A model generated the notes under the pieces. The model was given only the letters and a program-made list of their open reading frames with translations. It made no database searches and was not told where the DNA came from. DNA of 35,635 nt from Paenibacillus barengoltzii NBRC 101215 (GTDB taxonomy: Bacteria > Bacillota > Bacilli > Paenibacillales > Paenibacillaceae), in the NCBI RefSeq assembly GCF_004000745.1, contig NZ_BILV01000062.1, forward strand, positions 1 to 35,635, read 5' to 3'. Every line of letters starts with the position of its first letter. Position 1 is the first letter of the stretch. A program made the position numbers and the translations under genes. Shown one piece after another: positions 1-6,910 of the stretch.

Positions 1-914
1 GGCAACCGCAGCAGGCGCAGGGCCGCGGGCCCGCGGCGCCGGTGAAGCACGGCGAAGCGCAGCTCGCCGCGCTGTGCCGCAGCCTGCCGCAGGTGCAGGC
101 TGCGCTGGAAGCCGGCGTATCGTTCATCTACGCCGACTTCGAGTTTATCAAGCAATTCCCGGCAGCCGTTGAAGCCGTTCGCGCAGCCGGCGCTCAGATT
201 GCGCTGGCGACGCCGCGCATCCACATGCCGGGCGAAAACGGCTACCACAACAACATCCTGCGTCTCCAACCCGACGCGGTGCTGGTGCGTAACACCGGGG
301 CGCTGTATTACTACCTGCGCCATCGGCAAGAGAACCCGTCGGCCGTGCATCCGCGGTTGATCGGCGATTTCTCGCTGAACATCGCCAACCACCTGACGGC
401 CGAGCTGTTCCTGGAGGTCGGCTGCGACGTGGTCACGCCGTCCTACGACTTGAACATCCAGCAGATGGTCGATCTGCTCCGGGTCAGCCCGACGGCCGAC
501 ATGGAGATCGTGATCCATCAGCATCTGCCGATGTTCCATACCGAACACTGCGTGTATTGCACCTTCCTCAGTGAAGGGACGGACTACACCAACTGCGGTC
601 GCCCGTGCGAAAAACACCGCGCTTCTTTGCAGGACCGCATCGGCATGTCTCACCCCGTCCGCGTGGACGAAGGCTGCCGCAACACGGTGTACAACGCCAT
701 CGAACAGTCGGGCGCGGAGTATCTGAATCATTTTCTCGAGCTGGGCGTGTCCAAATACCGTGTTGAGTTCCTCGAAGAAACGCCGGAGCAGGTGCATGAG
801 GTCATCGACCTCTACAACAAAGCGTTACGCGGAGAAATCAGCGGCACCCAGGTATGGAAAACCCTCAAAGCGACCAACCAACTCGGCGTCACGCGCGGAC
901 AGTTAGTAAAATAA
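1..914 (+). CDS. U32 family peptidase, C-terminal part (5' end outside window)
   Basis: The reading frame is open from base 3 to the TAA at 912-914, so about 304 C-terminal residues are visible and the start lies upstream. The segment around residues 175-205 (MFHTEHCVYC, then NCGRPCEKHR) carries the cysteine cluster characteristic of U32 'collagenase-like' proteins. The long U32/DUF3656 members of this family include E. coli RlhA, which is needed for hydroxylation of 23S rRNA C2501, so a role in RNA modification is as likely as proteolysis. The base composition is GC-rich like the pcrA end of the window. A terminator follows directly, so it is the last gene of its transcript. The family call is firm. 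The exact substrate is not visible. Confidence 0.85.
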   Translation, partial: QPQQAQGRGPAAPVKHGEAQLAALCRSLPQVQAALEAGVSFIYADFEFIKQFPAAVEAVRAAGAQIALATPRIHMPGENGYHNNILRLQPDAVLVRNTGALYYYLRHRQENPSAVHPRLIGDFSLNIANHLTAELFLEVGCDVVTPSYDLNIQQMVDLLRVSPTADMEIVIHQHLPMFHTEHCVYCTFLSEGTDYTNCGRPCEKHRASLQDRIGMSHPVRVDEGCRNTVYNAIEQSGAEYLNHFLELGVSKYRVEFLEETPEQVHEVIDLYNKALRGEISGTQVWKTLKATNQLGVTRGQLVK

Positions 915-921
915 AAAACGA

Positions 922-971
922 AGGGAGTCCCCGTAGTTCGCGGTAGTTATACCGTGGGGGGCTCCCTTTTT
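922..971 (+). terminator. Rho-independent terminator of the U32 peptidase gene
   Basis: An outer stem GGGAGTCCCC pairs with GGGGGCTCCC (one G-T pair). An inner CGGTA/TACCG hairpin sits inside it, and a run of five T follows. It begins 8 bases after the stop codon. Confidence 0.9.
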
Positions 972-1007
972 GCTGTAACACGAGAAAATACCATTACTTA
1001 ACAAGTA

Positions 1008-1016
1008 TGGTATAAT
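1008..1016 (+). promoter_or_regulatory. Extended -10 promoter of the small toxin gene
   Basis: TGGTATAAT is a perfect extended -10 element (TG, one base, TATAAT). No good -35 hexamer is visible at 17 bases, as expected for an extended -10 promoter. Transcription would begin near 1023, leaving a leader of about 70 bases before the toxin start at 1091. Confidence 0.6.
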
Positions 1017-1090
1017 ATTAGATAAGCAATAGAATAGGCTTGCAAGGGCGGTCGGCTACCTCTCATTCTCTAGGAAGGGAGGGATGCCAA

Positions 1091-1174
1091 ATGGAAGTTT
1101 ATCAAGCATTAACGCTAATGATCTCATTCGCGACATTAATGGTCCTGATACTTTCCTTCCATAAACACAAATAG
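1091..1174 (+). CDS. Holin-like type I toxin, 27 residues
   Basis: A short gene starts with ATG at 1091, 7 bases after a strong GGAGGG site (1078-1083), and ends at TAG 1172-1174. The product begins MEVYQALTLM, continues as one hydrophobic helix (about residues 5-22) and ends in a basic tail, HKHK. This pattern (ME.YQAL.LMI.F, membrane helix, lysine-rich end) is that of the 'putative holin-like toxin' family of Bacillota (Hol_Tox), whose members are membrane toxins of type I toxin-antitoxin systems. The stop codon lies inside a 12-bp hairpin shared with an opposing transcript (see the antisense RNA entry). The extended -10 promoter at 1008 fits a dedicated transcript. The family call rests on sequence pattern and context, and toxicity is inferred. 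Confidence 0.75.
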   Translation: MEVYQALTLMISFATLMVLILSFHKHK

Positions 1175-1289
1175 ACCGCCCTCGGCAAAGGAATCGGTCT
1201 ATTTGTACTGAGATCCTACACAGCCTGCCGCCCTTAAAAGCGGCTATTGCCCGGAGCCGTGCCCTGTAAGCACGGCTCCTAAATAATTA
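1160..1289 (-). ncRNA. Candidate antisense antitoxin RNA of the holin-like toxin
   Basis: A minus-strand RNA would start near 1288 from an extended -10 (TGATACAAT, bases 1303 to 1295). It would form a 10-bp hairpin GGAGCCGTGC/GCACGGCTCC (1253-1279), then a small GCCGC/GCGGC hairpin (about 1227-1244). It would end at the 12-bp hairpin 1167-1206, overlapping the last codons and stop of the toxin gene. This matches the layout of Bacillota type I systems, in which the antitoxin RNA pairs with the 3' part of the toxin mRNA. Ends are estimated from promoter and hairpin positions only. Confidence 0.5.
1167..1206. terminator. 12-bp perfect hairpin shared by the toxin mRNA and its antisense RNA
   Basis: ACAAATAGACCG (1167-1178) pairs perfectly with CGGTCTATTTGT (1195-1206) around a 16-base loop. 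On the minus strand the hairpin is followed by TTTATGG after a TTTGTG stretch, so it can end a leftward RNA. On the plus strand the following bases are less T-rich. A terminator shared by two convergent RNAs is the usual arrangement in type I modules with overlapping 3' ends. Confidence 0.65.
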
Positions 1290-1294
1290 CTTTC

Positions 1295-1315
1295 ATTGTA
1301 TCACAATCGATACAA
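1295..1315 (-). promoter_or_regulatory. Promoter and inverted repeat for the antisense RNA
   Basis: Read on the minus strand, bases 1303-1295 give TGATACAAT, an extended -10. The same spot holds a 7-bp inverted repeat, TTGTATC (1296-1302) and GATACAA (1309-1315), which could be a protein-binding site or just part of the promoter. No convincing -35 element is seen. Confidence 0.45.
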
Positions 1316-1404
1316 AATATACACGTTTGCGAACTTTTTTGCAGAGGAGCCCAACATTACTCGTACTCATCCGATTCGCTCCTATCTTCCAAGGTTTGCG
1401 AGAT

Positions 1405-1704
1405 TTAAGGGGTGGAAGGATGCCGGACAAGCTCATCTGTACCGGTGAGTACTTCCGTGAGGAGGGAGGCGCCAAGCCTGAAACCGTATTTAAACACTGC
1501 CATCGAATGCATGTCGTTAGCTTGTGCCTGCAGATCCATCAGGTATTCCAGTTCGCTAAATTCTTCTTCGGTCAGCTTCTTACGCCATGATTCCGTAAGC
1601 TCCGAGATTTGCCGGCATAGAGGACGATACTTCGGATCTCGGGAGACAATCATTTCGTCCGGCAAAATATGCCCGGTATAAAGCTCTTCAATCAGACTAC
1701 TCAT
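1405..1704 (-). CDS. DUF6809-like small protein
   Basis: This encodes 99 residues beginning MSSLIEELYTGHILPDE. I chose the ATG at 1704 because an AAGGAGG site lies 6 bases upstream. A longer frame reaches back to 1758, but its extra 18 residues have no ribosome site. The body (LIEELY.G, then WRKKLTEEEFSELEYLMDL, then YGFRLGASLLTEVL) is helical and charged and matches the DUF6809 family, common in Bacillota genomes and often near mobile or phage-derived genes. Its function is unknown. It lies 140 bases downstream of the ribbon-helix-helix gene on the same strand and may be co-transcribed with it. Confidence 0.7.
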   Translation of the reverse strand: MSSLIEELYTGHILPDEMIVSRDPKYRPLCRQISELTESWRKKLTEEEFSELEYLMDLQAQANDMHSMAVFKYGFRLGASLLTEVLTGTDELVRHPSTP

Positions 1705-1756
1705 ACGCATCCTCCTTATTGATAGAGAGGCAGCGCCTTGAAAGGGAGGGCAGCAC

Positions 1757-1900
1757 ATGGTAGCATATTTATGCGGCCTTCCTTTGGAGGGTTGCCTCTG
1801 GGGGGAAGTGGCGTCGTTCTTTGTGGGATGGGCGCCGCTTCCTTTTACTTTTGTTCGGACAAAAGCAGTTTCAATCCCCGCCGAATTGCTTCTGCTTTAG
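1757..1900 (+). CDS. Possible 47-residue hydrophobic peptide (doubtful)
   Basis: An ATG at 1757 follows a good GGGAGGG site by 6 bases and opens a 47-codon frame ending at TAG 1898-1900. The product starts MVAYLCGLPLEGCLWGEV and is rich in hydrophobic and aromatic residues with two cysteines. It resembles no family I recognise. The frame runs antisense over the 3' end of the ribbon-helix-helix gene, contains the hairpin at 1804-1842, and has no clear promoter. It may be chance, since the region also carries palindromic structure. Confidence 0.2.
   Translation: MVAYLCGLPLEGCLWGEVASFFVGWAPLPFTFVRTKAVSIPAELLLL
1804..1850 (+). terminator. Hairpin with T-rich flank, possibly bidirectional
   Basis: GGAAGTGGCG (1804-1813) pairs with CGCCGCTTCC (1833-1842) with one G-T pair and is followed on the plus strand by TTTTACTTTT. 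On the minus strand it sits directly after the stop of the ribbon-helix-helix gene, but no T run follows there. It may therefore limit plus-strand transcription more than it ends the regulator mRNA. Confidence 0.4.
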
Positions 1901-2027
1901 TGACATTATGCTTGTCGCAATATGCAATCAAAGCGTTGTTCATGTCTTCCTCAAAGCGCACCTTGATACTGACATTCTTGGGATTGTCCTTCTTTGGCCG
2001 TCCTGTTCGTGGACTCAGAATGCTCAC
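1845..2027 (-). CDS. Ribbon-helix-helix (CopG/Arc-like) DNA-binding protein
   Basis: A 60-residue protein, probably started by GTG at 2027 (VSILSPRTGRPKKDNPKNV). A longer frame goes back to 2147, but a canonical promoter (2053-2081) lies inside that extension, which argues for the GTG. After a basic arm (RTGRPKK) comes a short strand, VSIKVRFEEDMN, then helices containing CDKHNVTKAEAIRRGLKLLL. This is the compact ribbon-helix-helix fold that dimerises and contacts DNA through the beta strand. Related proteins are abundant in Paenibacillaceae, often as antitoxin-like or plasmid-type regulators. Its target is unknown. The downstream DUF6809 gene is the only obvious partner. Confidence 0.75.
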   Translation of the reverse strand: MSILSPRTGRPKKDNPKNVSIKVRFEEDMNNALIAYCDKHNVTKAEAIRRGLKLLLSEQK

Positions 2028-2052
2028 CTCACTTTCCGTACTCCACAAATTA

Positions 2053-2081
2053 ATACTACTTTTTGCACCCCTAAAAGTCAA
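2053..2081 (-). promoter_or_regulatory. Sigma-A-type promoter of the ribbon-helix-helix gene
   Basis: Read on the minus strand, TTGACT (2081-2076) and TAGTAT (2058-2053) are separated by exactly 17 bases. Transcription would start near 2046, about 20 bases before the GTG start at 2027. Confidence 0.7.
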
Positions 2082-2226
2082 ACAGAAAATTCCAGAATAT
2101 TGAAGAAAAACACCCTGCAAAGACACCTGTTTTCCTATCAAATACAACTTGTGGAAGGTTTGTGAACTCGCTGTTCAAAGAGACGATAGCCAATCTTTAT
2201 CGCTTATAAAAAACTTGTCGATACGC

Positions 2227-2370
2227 TATAATGAAAGCGTAAACAAATTAGTTATAGAGCGGGTTTTCGTGGTATTGGAATCGGGTTGAAAAGCAAGGCG
2301 TTATCCGTTGAATCCTAACGAAATCTCGCTAGTACCTTAGTTTTCACAAACCTATAGGAGGGTGAAAGTG
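2227..2370 (+). promoter_or_regulatory. TATAAT promoter and 130-base structured leader of the 65-residue gene
   Basis: TATAAT lies at 2227-2232 with a weak TTATAA 17 bases upstream, so the mRNA would start near 2239 and carry a leader of about 130 bases. AGCGGGTTTTCG (2258-2269) can pair with CGAAATCTCGCT (2319-2330) over 12 positions with one G-T pair and one mismatch, enclosing about 50 bases. I do not recognise a known riboswitch class. Bases 2082-2226 hold nothing else I can identify. Confidence 0.4.
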
Positions 2371-2568
2371 ATGTTTGAAGGTTTCCTCGAGATGCAGTCG
2401 GTTGTGACTCGTGTACACGGACAATTGGAACTCGACGGCGAACACGAATACCGCAAAATCGAGTTCGGCACCGAACGTTTCCTGCACACACCGGAACCGG
2501 GAAATCGGATTCGCAACGAGGAACAGCTTCCTCAGCGCTTCACATGGTGGAAATTTTGGGTTCAATAA
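2371..2568 (+). CDS. Unknown 65-residue protein
   Basis: I place the start at ATG 2371 because AGGAGG (2356-2361) is 9 bases upstream. A GTG at 2362 directly abuts that site and is less likely. The product (MFEGFLEMQSVVTRVHGQL to TWWKFWVQ) is soluble, acidic in its middle (LELDGEHEYRKIEF), and ends in a tryptophan-rich TWWKFW segment. I recognise no family. It has its own promoter, a long leader and a terminator 40 bases downstream, so it is a single-gene unit, which supports it being real. Its position before galU may be conserved in relatives, but this cannot be seen here. Confidence 0.6.
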   Translation: MFEGFLEMQSVVTRVHGQLELDGEHEYRKIEFGTERFLHTPEPGNRIRNEEQLPQRFTWWKFWVQ

Positions 2569-2610
2569 TCCCATTCAAAAACTGCAAAAATCTTATTTAA
2601 AACTTAAGTT

Positions 2611-2639
2611 GGACTCGGGGGAAACCCTGGGTCCTTTTT
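2611..2639 (+). terminator. Terminator after the 65-residue gene
   Basis: GGACTCGGGG pairs with CCCTGGGTCC (with G-T pairs) around a GAAA loop, followed by TTTTT. It separates this unit from galU. Confidence 0.9.
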
Positions 2640-2660
2640 GCAAACCTCCACCTTGGAGTA

Positions 2661-2669
2661 TGATATAAT
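2661..2669 (+). promoter_or_regulatory. Extended -10 promoter of galU
   Basis: TGATATAAT is a perfect extended -10, 42 bases before the galU start. A TTGCAA at 2638-2643 is a possible but too distant -35 (20-base spacer) and overlaps the upstream terminator tail. Confidence 0.6.
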
Positions 2670-2710
2670 GGAGTTAGATAGATCATTAAGAACAAGGGAG
2701 TCACTATTTC

Positions 2711-3586
2711 ATGAAAATCCGCAAAGCCATCATTCCCGCAGCTGGGCTGGGAACGCGCTTCTTACCTGCTACGAAAGCCATGCCCAAAGAAATGCTGCCC
2801 ATCGTCGACAAACCGACGATTCAATATATTGTAGAGGAAGCCGTGGCTTCGGGGATTGAGGACATTATTATTGTAACTGGTAAAGGGAAACGGGCAATTG
2901 AGGACCACTTTGATGCTTCATTTGAACTAGAGTATAACCTGAATGAGAAGGGCAAGTACCAATTACTTGAAGAAGTCCGCAAATCATCGGAGATGGCCGA
3001 TATTCATTACATTCGTCAGAAAGAACCGAAAGGTCTGGGTCATGCCATCTGGTGTGCACGGAAATTTGTTGGTGACGAGCCGTTTGCGGTCTTGCTCGGC
3101 GATGATATTGTGGAGTCGGAAGTTCCTTGTCTGAAACAGATGATTGATGTATTCAATGAACATAAAGCGTCCATTGTAGGAGTCCAGCCTGTCGATTGGG
3201 AAGAAGTTTCACGTTATGGGATTGTAGATCCTACAAGGATAAAAGACAGAGTATATCTTGCGAATCAACTAGTCGAGAAGCCAAAAACCAAAACTGCCCC
3301 CTCTAATCTGGCAATTATGGGAAGATACATTTTAACACCAGCAATTTTTAGTATCCTTGAAGAACAAAGGGTAGGCGTCAATGGAGAAATTCAATTAACC
3401 GACGCTATTTCACGGCTCAGAGAAACCGAACAGGTACTGGCCTATCACTTTGAGGGCACCCGCCACGATGTTGGTGAGAAACTTGGTTTCATCAAAACTT
3501 CCATCCACTACGCCCTCGAAAATCCGGAGCTTCGCGATGAGTTAATTAAATATATGTCAGAGATTATCTTGGATAGCTTAAACTAA
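2711..3586 (+). CDS. galU: UTP-glucose-1-phosphate uridylyltransferase
   Basis: A 291-residue protein of normal length for the family. It makes UDP-glucose from UTP and glucose-1-phosphate in the cytoplasm, feeding cell-wall glycans, glycolipids and, via dehydrogenation or epimerisation, other UDP-sugars. The nucleotide-binding signature [19 protein letters not shown] lies at residues 12-30, followed by [14 protein letters not shown]. The uridine-site segment VLLGDDIV is near residue 130, and VEKPK and [10 protein letters not shown] occur further on as expected. GGGAG sits upstream of the ATG. It has its own promoter and terminator and is convergent with the ligase gene. It is the gtaB/galU orthologue type, which separates it from RmlA at 22188. 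Confidence 0.95.
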   Translation: MKIRKAIIPAAGLGTRFLPATKAMPKEMLPIVDKPTIQYIVEEAVASGIEDIIIVTGKGKRAIEDHFDASFELEYNLNEKGKYQLLEEVRKSSEMADIHYIRQKEPKGLGHAIWCARKFVGDEPFAVLLGDDIVESEVPCLKQMIDVFNEHKASIVGVQPVDWEEVSRYGIVDPTRIKDRVYLANQLVEKPKTKTAPSNLAIMGRYILTPAIFSILEEQRVGVNGEIQLTDAISRLRETEQVLAYHFEGTRHDVGEKLGFIKTSIHYALENPELRDELIKYMSEIILDSLN

Positions 3587-3592
3587 ATAAAG

Positions 3593-3623
3593 CCGGCCTC
3601 TCCTTAAGGAGGGACCGGTTTTT
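3593..3623. terminator. Bidirectional terminator between galU and the ligase gene
   Basis: CCGGCCTCTCC and GGAGGGACCGG form an 11-bp stem (one mismatched or wobble position) around TTAA, followed by TTTTT on the plus strand. On the minus strand the same stem is followed by TTTATTTAG, so it probably also ends the leftward ligase mRNA, which stops at 3635. Confidence 0.85.
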
Positions 3624-3634
3624 CGTCTACTGCA

Positions 3635-6091
3635 TTAAAATGTTAAGTTAGCTAACTGCTCAATCGATGCCTTTTCGGATGGATCAACCTTCAGCAATCG
3701 GTCGTACACCGCTTGGTCGGTAGCTCCTGTCTTCTGCAAAGCAGCTAGGTACCAACGGGCAATTTCGCGGTTTGTACTATCGGACAAATCATCCTTAATT
3801 CCAACTTTGAAGATTTCAGCTGCCTTGGCCGGTTCATTCATCATAAATTGCATTTTACCAGCATTTAGGACCATCGGCTGCGTAATCTCAAACGGATTCC
3901 CCTGCATTTGCCCCTTAGGCAACGTCTTCAGATGCTCTACACCATCGACAACATGCTGATAGGCGGCTAATCCGGTTTGGAAATATTGCTCTTTCTGAGC
4001 GACATCCTGTTCGCCAAGCTTTTGATATCCAAGCTCATAGGATTGGACGATCAGGGTTTCGTACCAGCTCATATCATAAGCATAACGATCTGCATTATCG
4101 CGGTAAACCTCATAAGCCTTGTCGTATTCGCCTTTGGACTGGTACAGCTTAATCAGTTGTTTGTACATATCCTTGTTGAAAGGCTCTTTTTTCAGCGCAT
4201 TCGTGAGGAGAGTTTGTTCCTGATTGTAGAATGCTTCGTCTTTCGTTTGATCAAACCCGGCTTGCAACAGAGAGCTTAAGTACAGTACCGCATCGGGTTG
4301 GCCGCTGCGTTTCTTGAGCGCTTTATCCAAAGGAGCCTTGATCTCCTGGAAATCTGTGCTGGTCGCGATCAATTCTTTGCCTTTGGCCGCAGCACCGACG
4401 GCTTGAATATTCCGGATCGATACAAAGATCAAGATCAGGGAAGCGACCACCATGATCGTACTGTACAACCCGCGCATCATTCCCGGTTTAACGGTGAATT
4501 TTTCGACCGGTCGGCTGTCCATCGCTGCTGCCATCCCTGCAAGCCCCAGGAATACTAAGATGCCCAGGAACACATAGCTCATGTTAAAGTCCATCAAGCT
4601 GTGCATCAGGATCGAAAGGACAATGATGAAGTAGACGAAATAGGACTCCTGCTTCTGTTCATCTGCTTGGATATATCCACGAATATATTTATAGAAAATA
4701 AAAGCCAAAAATGCGATCAACACAAGGAAGCCTAAGAGGCCTACCTCAACCAAGTACTGCATCACAAAGCTGTGTGCTTGACGGCTGGTGTATGGGTTGT
4801 TCTGGTATTTTTCATAGATCGACGCCCAGGCACCGCCGCCGGCCCCAATAATCGGATAGTCTTTGACCACCTTCGCTGCATCCTTATAGAAAGTCATCCG
4901 TTCCAGGAAGCTGTGCTGCTGCAGGTTAAGGTTCTCCAGACGTTCCCCGATGTTCCCCGGCAAGATATGCTTCAGGTTCGTCCCGAGGAATAACGCAGCT
5001 AAGACAGCAACCGCAAGTACCGAAACGAGAGGCAGCCACAAGCTGGCAAGTTTCTTGCCTGCCCATTTACGAGTTCCGTTCTCCAATCGAGGAGCAACAA
5101 AGCGTTGAATCAGGCAAGCGATGACAGCCAGCACGATGGAAGCTGCCAGGACGTAGAACCAGCCCTTGGCTGGATCACTGATCTGTCCCAGATGGAATTG
5201 CTGGCCCAGCTCTGTGACAGGCTTAGCAATGACCAGCGTACCGATTCCGGCGATCAAGCAGTAGATGATCCAGAGGATTTGTTTGGCCGGCTTCAGGAAC
5301 AACAATAAGATGATAAAAACGATCGGTAAGAACACCAAGCCGCCACGGGATAATGTTAATAGAATCGAGAGGGCCATCGGGACAAGCATGAATGCATGGA
5401 TAGCTTGGCTATACCATTTTTTTGATCGTGTAATGGCGAAGACCGCTACAAAGAAAAACGCCATCAAAAATGCCGCATACGTATTTGGATACTGGAACAC
5501 TGAAGCAAGTCGCGGACCGTTCGCATCCACCCAAATCGCTTGGGTGTATTGTCCGTTAACAACCGTACCTGTAAACCAGCCAACGATGGCGGACACCGTT
5601 TTCCCTTGTCCCAACCAGTTGAACAGGCCGAAAAGCACAATGATATATCCAACGGTAATTACCGTCGTCTCCATGACAAGGTTCGACTTGCGGTTTTGCA
5701 GCAAATACAATGAAATGACAAACATAAAGGCATAAAGCGACTGAATCAGCACCATATTGGAAGCAAAGTACTGGCTTGCTGCTGAAATCAGTGCGATAAT
5801 GTAAGTTATGGGAATAAGCAGAACGAACAAAACCGTCCAATCCCGCTGGTCTTCTAGCTTGAGGCTTTTGAAATAGGTGGCAACCCAGCCTAGCATTAGT
5901 AGGCTTCCCGCAAGCACCGCCCAATAGATGGGTCTCTCGAAGTCTAGGACAAGCCCGTTAAACAGCCCTGCTTGGAACGGCGCCCAAACCAGGAACAAAA
6001 TCAACCCAATCATCAACACCAACAGCGCCGCAGGTAACTTCTCCCGATTTCTCGACGCTGCGGCCATTTTACCGTATACTGGTTTCGACAC
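3635..6091 (-). CDS. O-antigen ligase/polymerase family membrane protein with TPR-like C-terminus
   Basis: An 818-residue protein started by GTG at 6091 (AAAGGAG 8 bases upstream). Roughly residues 20-570 hold a dozen or more membrane helices. The Wzy_C signature lies near residue 440 (SRQAHSFVMQYLVEVGLLGF), with the conserved histidine and glutamate in the large external loop region seen in O-antigen ligases (WaaL) and polymerases. From about residue 590 the protein is soluble and helical with TPR-like repeats (DKAYEVYRDNADRYAYDMSW; EIFKVGIKDD). Gram-positive Wzy_C proteins of this size are known to transfer lipid-linked glycans to S-layer protein. That role fits the nearby Wzm/Wzt and rml genes and is inferred. 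A polymerase role is the main alternative. Confidence 0.8.
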   Translation of the reverse strand: MSKPVYGKMAAASRNREKLPAALLVLMIGLILFLVWAPFQAGLFNGLVLDFERPIYWAVLAGSLLMLGWVATYFKSLKLEDQRDWTVLFVLLIPITYIIALISAASQYFASNMVLIQSLYAFMFVISLYLLQNRKSNLVMETTVITVGYIIVLFGLFNWLGQGKTVSAIVGWFTGTVVNGQYTQAIWVDANGPRLASVFQYPNTYAAFLMAFFFVAVFAITRSKKWYSQAIHAFMLVPMALSILLTLSRGGLVFLPIVFIILLLFLKPAKQILWIIYCLIAGIGTLVIAKPVTELGQQFHLGQISDPAKGWFYVLAASIVLAVIACLIQRFVAPRLENGTRKWAGKKLASLWLPLVSVLAVAVLAALFLGTNLKHILPGNIGERLENLNLQQHSFLERMTFYKDAAKVVKDYPIIGAGGGAWASIYEKYQNNPYTSRQAHSFVMQYLVEVGLLGFLVLIAFLAFIFYKYIRGYIQADEQKQESYFVYFIIVLSILMHSLMDFNMSYVFLGILVFLGLAGMAAAMDSRPVEKFTVKPGMMRGLYSTIMVVASLILIFVSIRNIQAVGAAAKGKELIATSTDFQEIKAPLDKALKKRSGQPDAVLYLSSLLQAGFDQTKDEAFYNQEQTLLTNALKKEPFNKDMYKQLIKLYQSKGEYDKAYEVYRDNADRYAYDMSWYETLIVQSYELGYQKLGEQDVAQKEQYFQTGLAAYQHVVDGVEHLKTLPKGQMQGNPFEITQPMVLNAGKMQFMMNEPAKAAEIFKVGIKDDLSDSTNREIARWYLAALQKTGATDQAVYDRLLKVDPSEKASIEQLANLTF

Positions 6092-6223
6092 GTGTTTATC
6101 TCCTTTGCGAATAGATACCTTGTTATTTTAGCATAGAACAGTTAATAGAAACTAGCTAAAGAGAGAAGGCTACCACCACGTACTGAACTGCACCCCGTCA
6201 AGTAGACAGTACATAAATAAAAA

Positions 6224-6910
6224 TTATACTAAGCGGCCTGCCTTGGTCCTAAATTCCATTGGACTGAGGCCGTTGAGTTTTACTTGTAATCGTTCGTAAT
6301 TGTAGAAGTGTATGTAGTCCTCAATATCCTTCCTGAGCTCCTCAAAGGTACGGTAGGTATGTAAATAATACTTCTCACACTTCAGCGTCCCCCAGAATGA
6401 TTCCATCGGACCGTACGGGACATACTCTGCGTCATCTTAGCTTCATCCAACAGTTCCTTGAAACGCAGCTATGTATACTGGTATCCTCGGTCACTATGTA
6501 TCAAAGGGGTACTATCGGGAGCTGCCTGCAAAGCCAATTCCAACGTCTCAAAGACAAGAGAATTGTTGTTGGAGTGTCCCAATACATAGGAGACAATCGA
6601 CTTATCATGGAGGTCTAGTATGGCACTTAAATAAGCCTTCTGGCCATTACCATACTTAAATTCAGTGACATCCGTTACCTATTTCTCATTCGGCGCTTCG
6701 GCTTGGAACTTACGGTTAAGGAGGTTCTCTGGTTCTCCGTCTCTCTCAAACTAGGAGTACGTTTAAGCCACTTGTAATAGCTCGCTCTAGGAATCCTAGC
6801 AACTGCGCACAAAAGCTTTATGCTGAGCGATTCCTCCTGGTGGACAGCTTGAATAGCAAGGTAAACGTTTTCTTGCCGATACTGACTTAAGGACGCCTCC
6901 TTTCGAGCTC
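6224..6910 (-). pseudogene. IS3-family transposase OrfB remnant
   Basis: Read leftward, the segment opens with an N-terminal part (YRQENVYLAIQAV then IPRASYYKWLKRTPSLRE). It then jumps to the catalytic core after losing what looks like about 80-100 codons near 6730. The core keeps VTDVTEF, DLHDKSIVSYVLGHSN and LIHSDRGYQYT, that is, two of the DDE residues. It is broken by TAG where the family has Trp (bases 6681-6679). Near 6412 a small deletion has removed the region before GPMESFWG, shifting frame. The last 60 codons (ESFWGTLKCEKYY to AGRLV, stop at 6224) are intact. Overall it is a multiply broken transposase. Confidence 0.85.

Noticed and set aside
1253..1279. GGAGCCGTGC/GCACGGCTCC hairpin considered as a stand-alone terminator
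   Set aside because: It has no T run in either direction and fits better as the 5' hairpin of the antisense RNA.
1327..1681. Plus-strand frames at 1327-1590 and 1412-1681
   Set aside because: They run antisense to the well-supported DUF6809-like gene and lack ribosome sites.
1738..2165. Plus-strand frames 1738-2103 and 1821-2165
   Set aside because: They overlap the ribbon-helix-helix gene and its promoter on the other strand and have no protein family features.
2227..2370. A named riboswitch class in the leader of the 65-residue gene
   Set aside because: The pairing seen does not match the conserved cores of any class I can recognise, so it is reported only as a structured leader.
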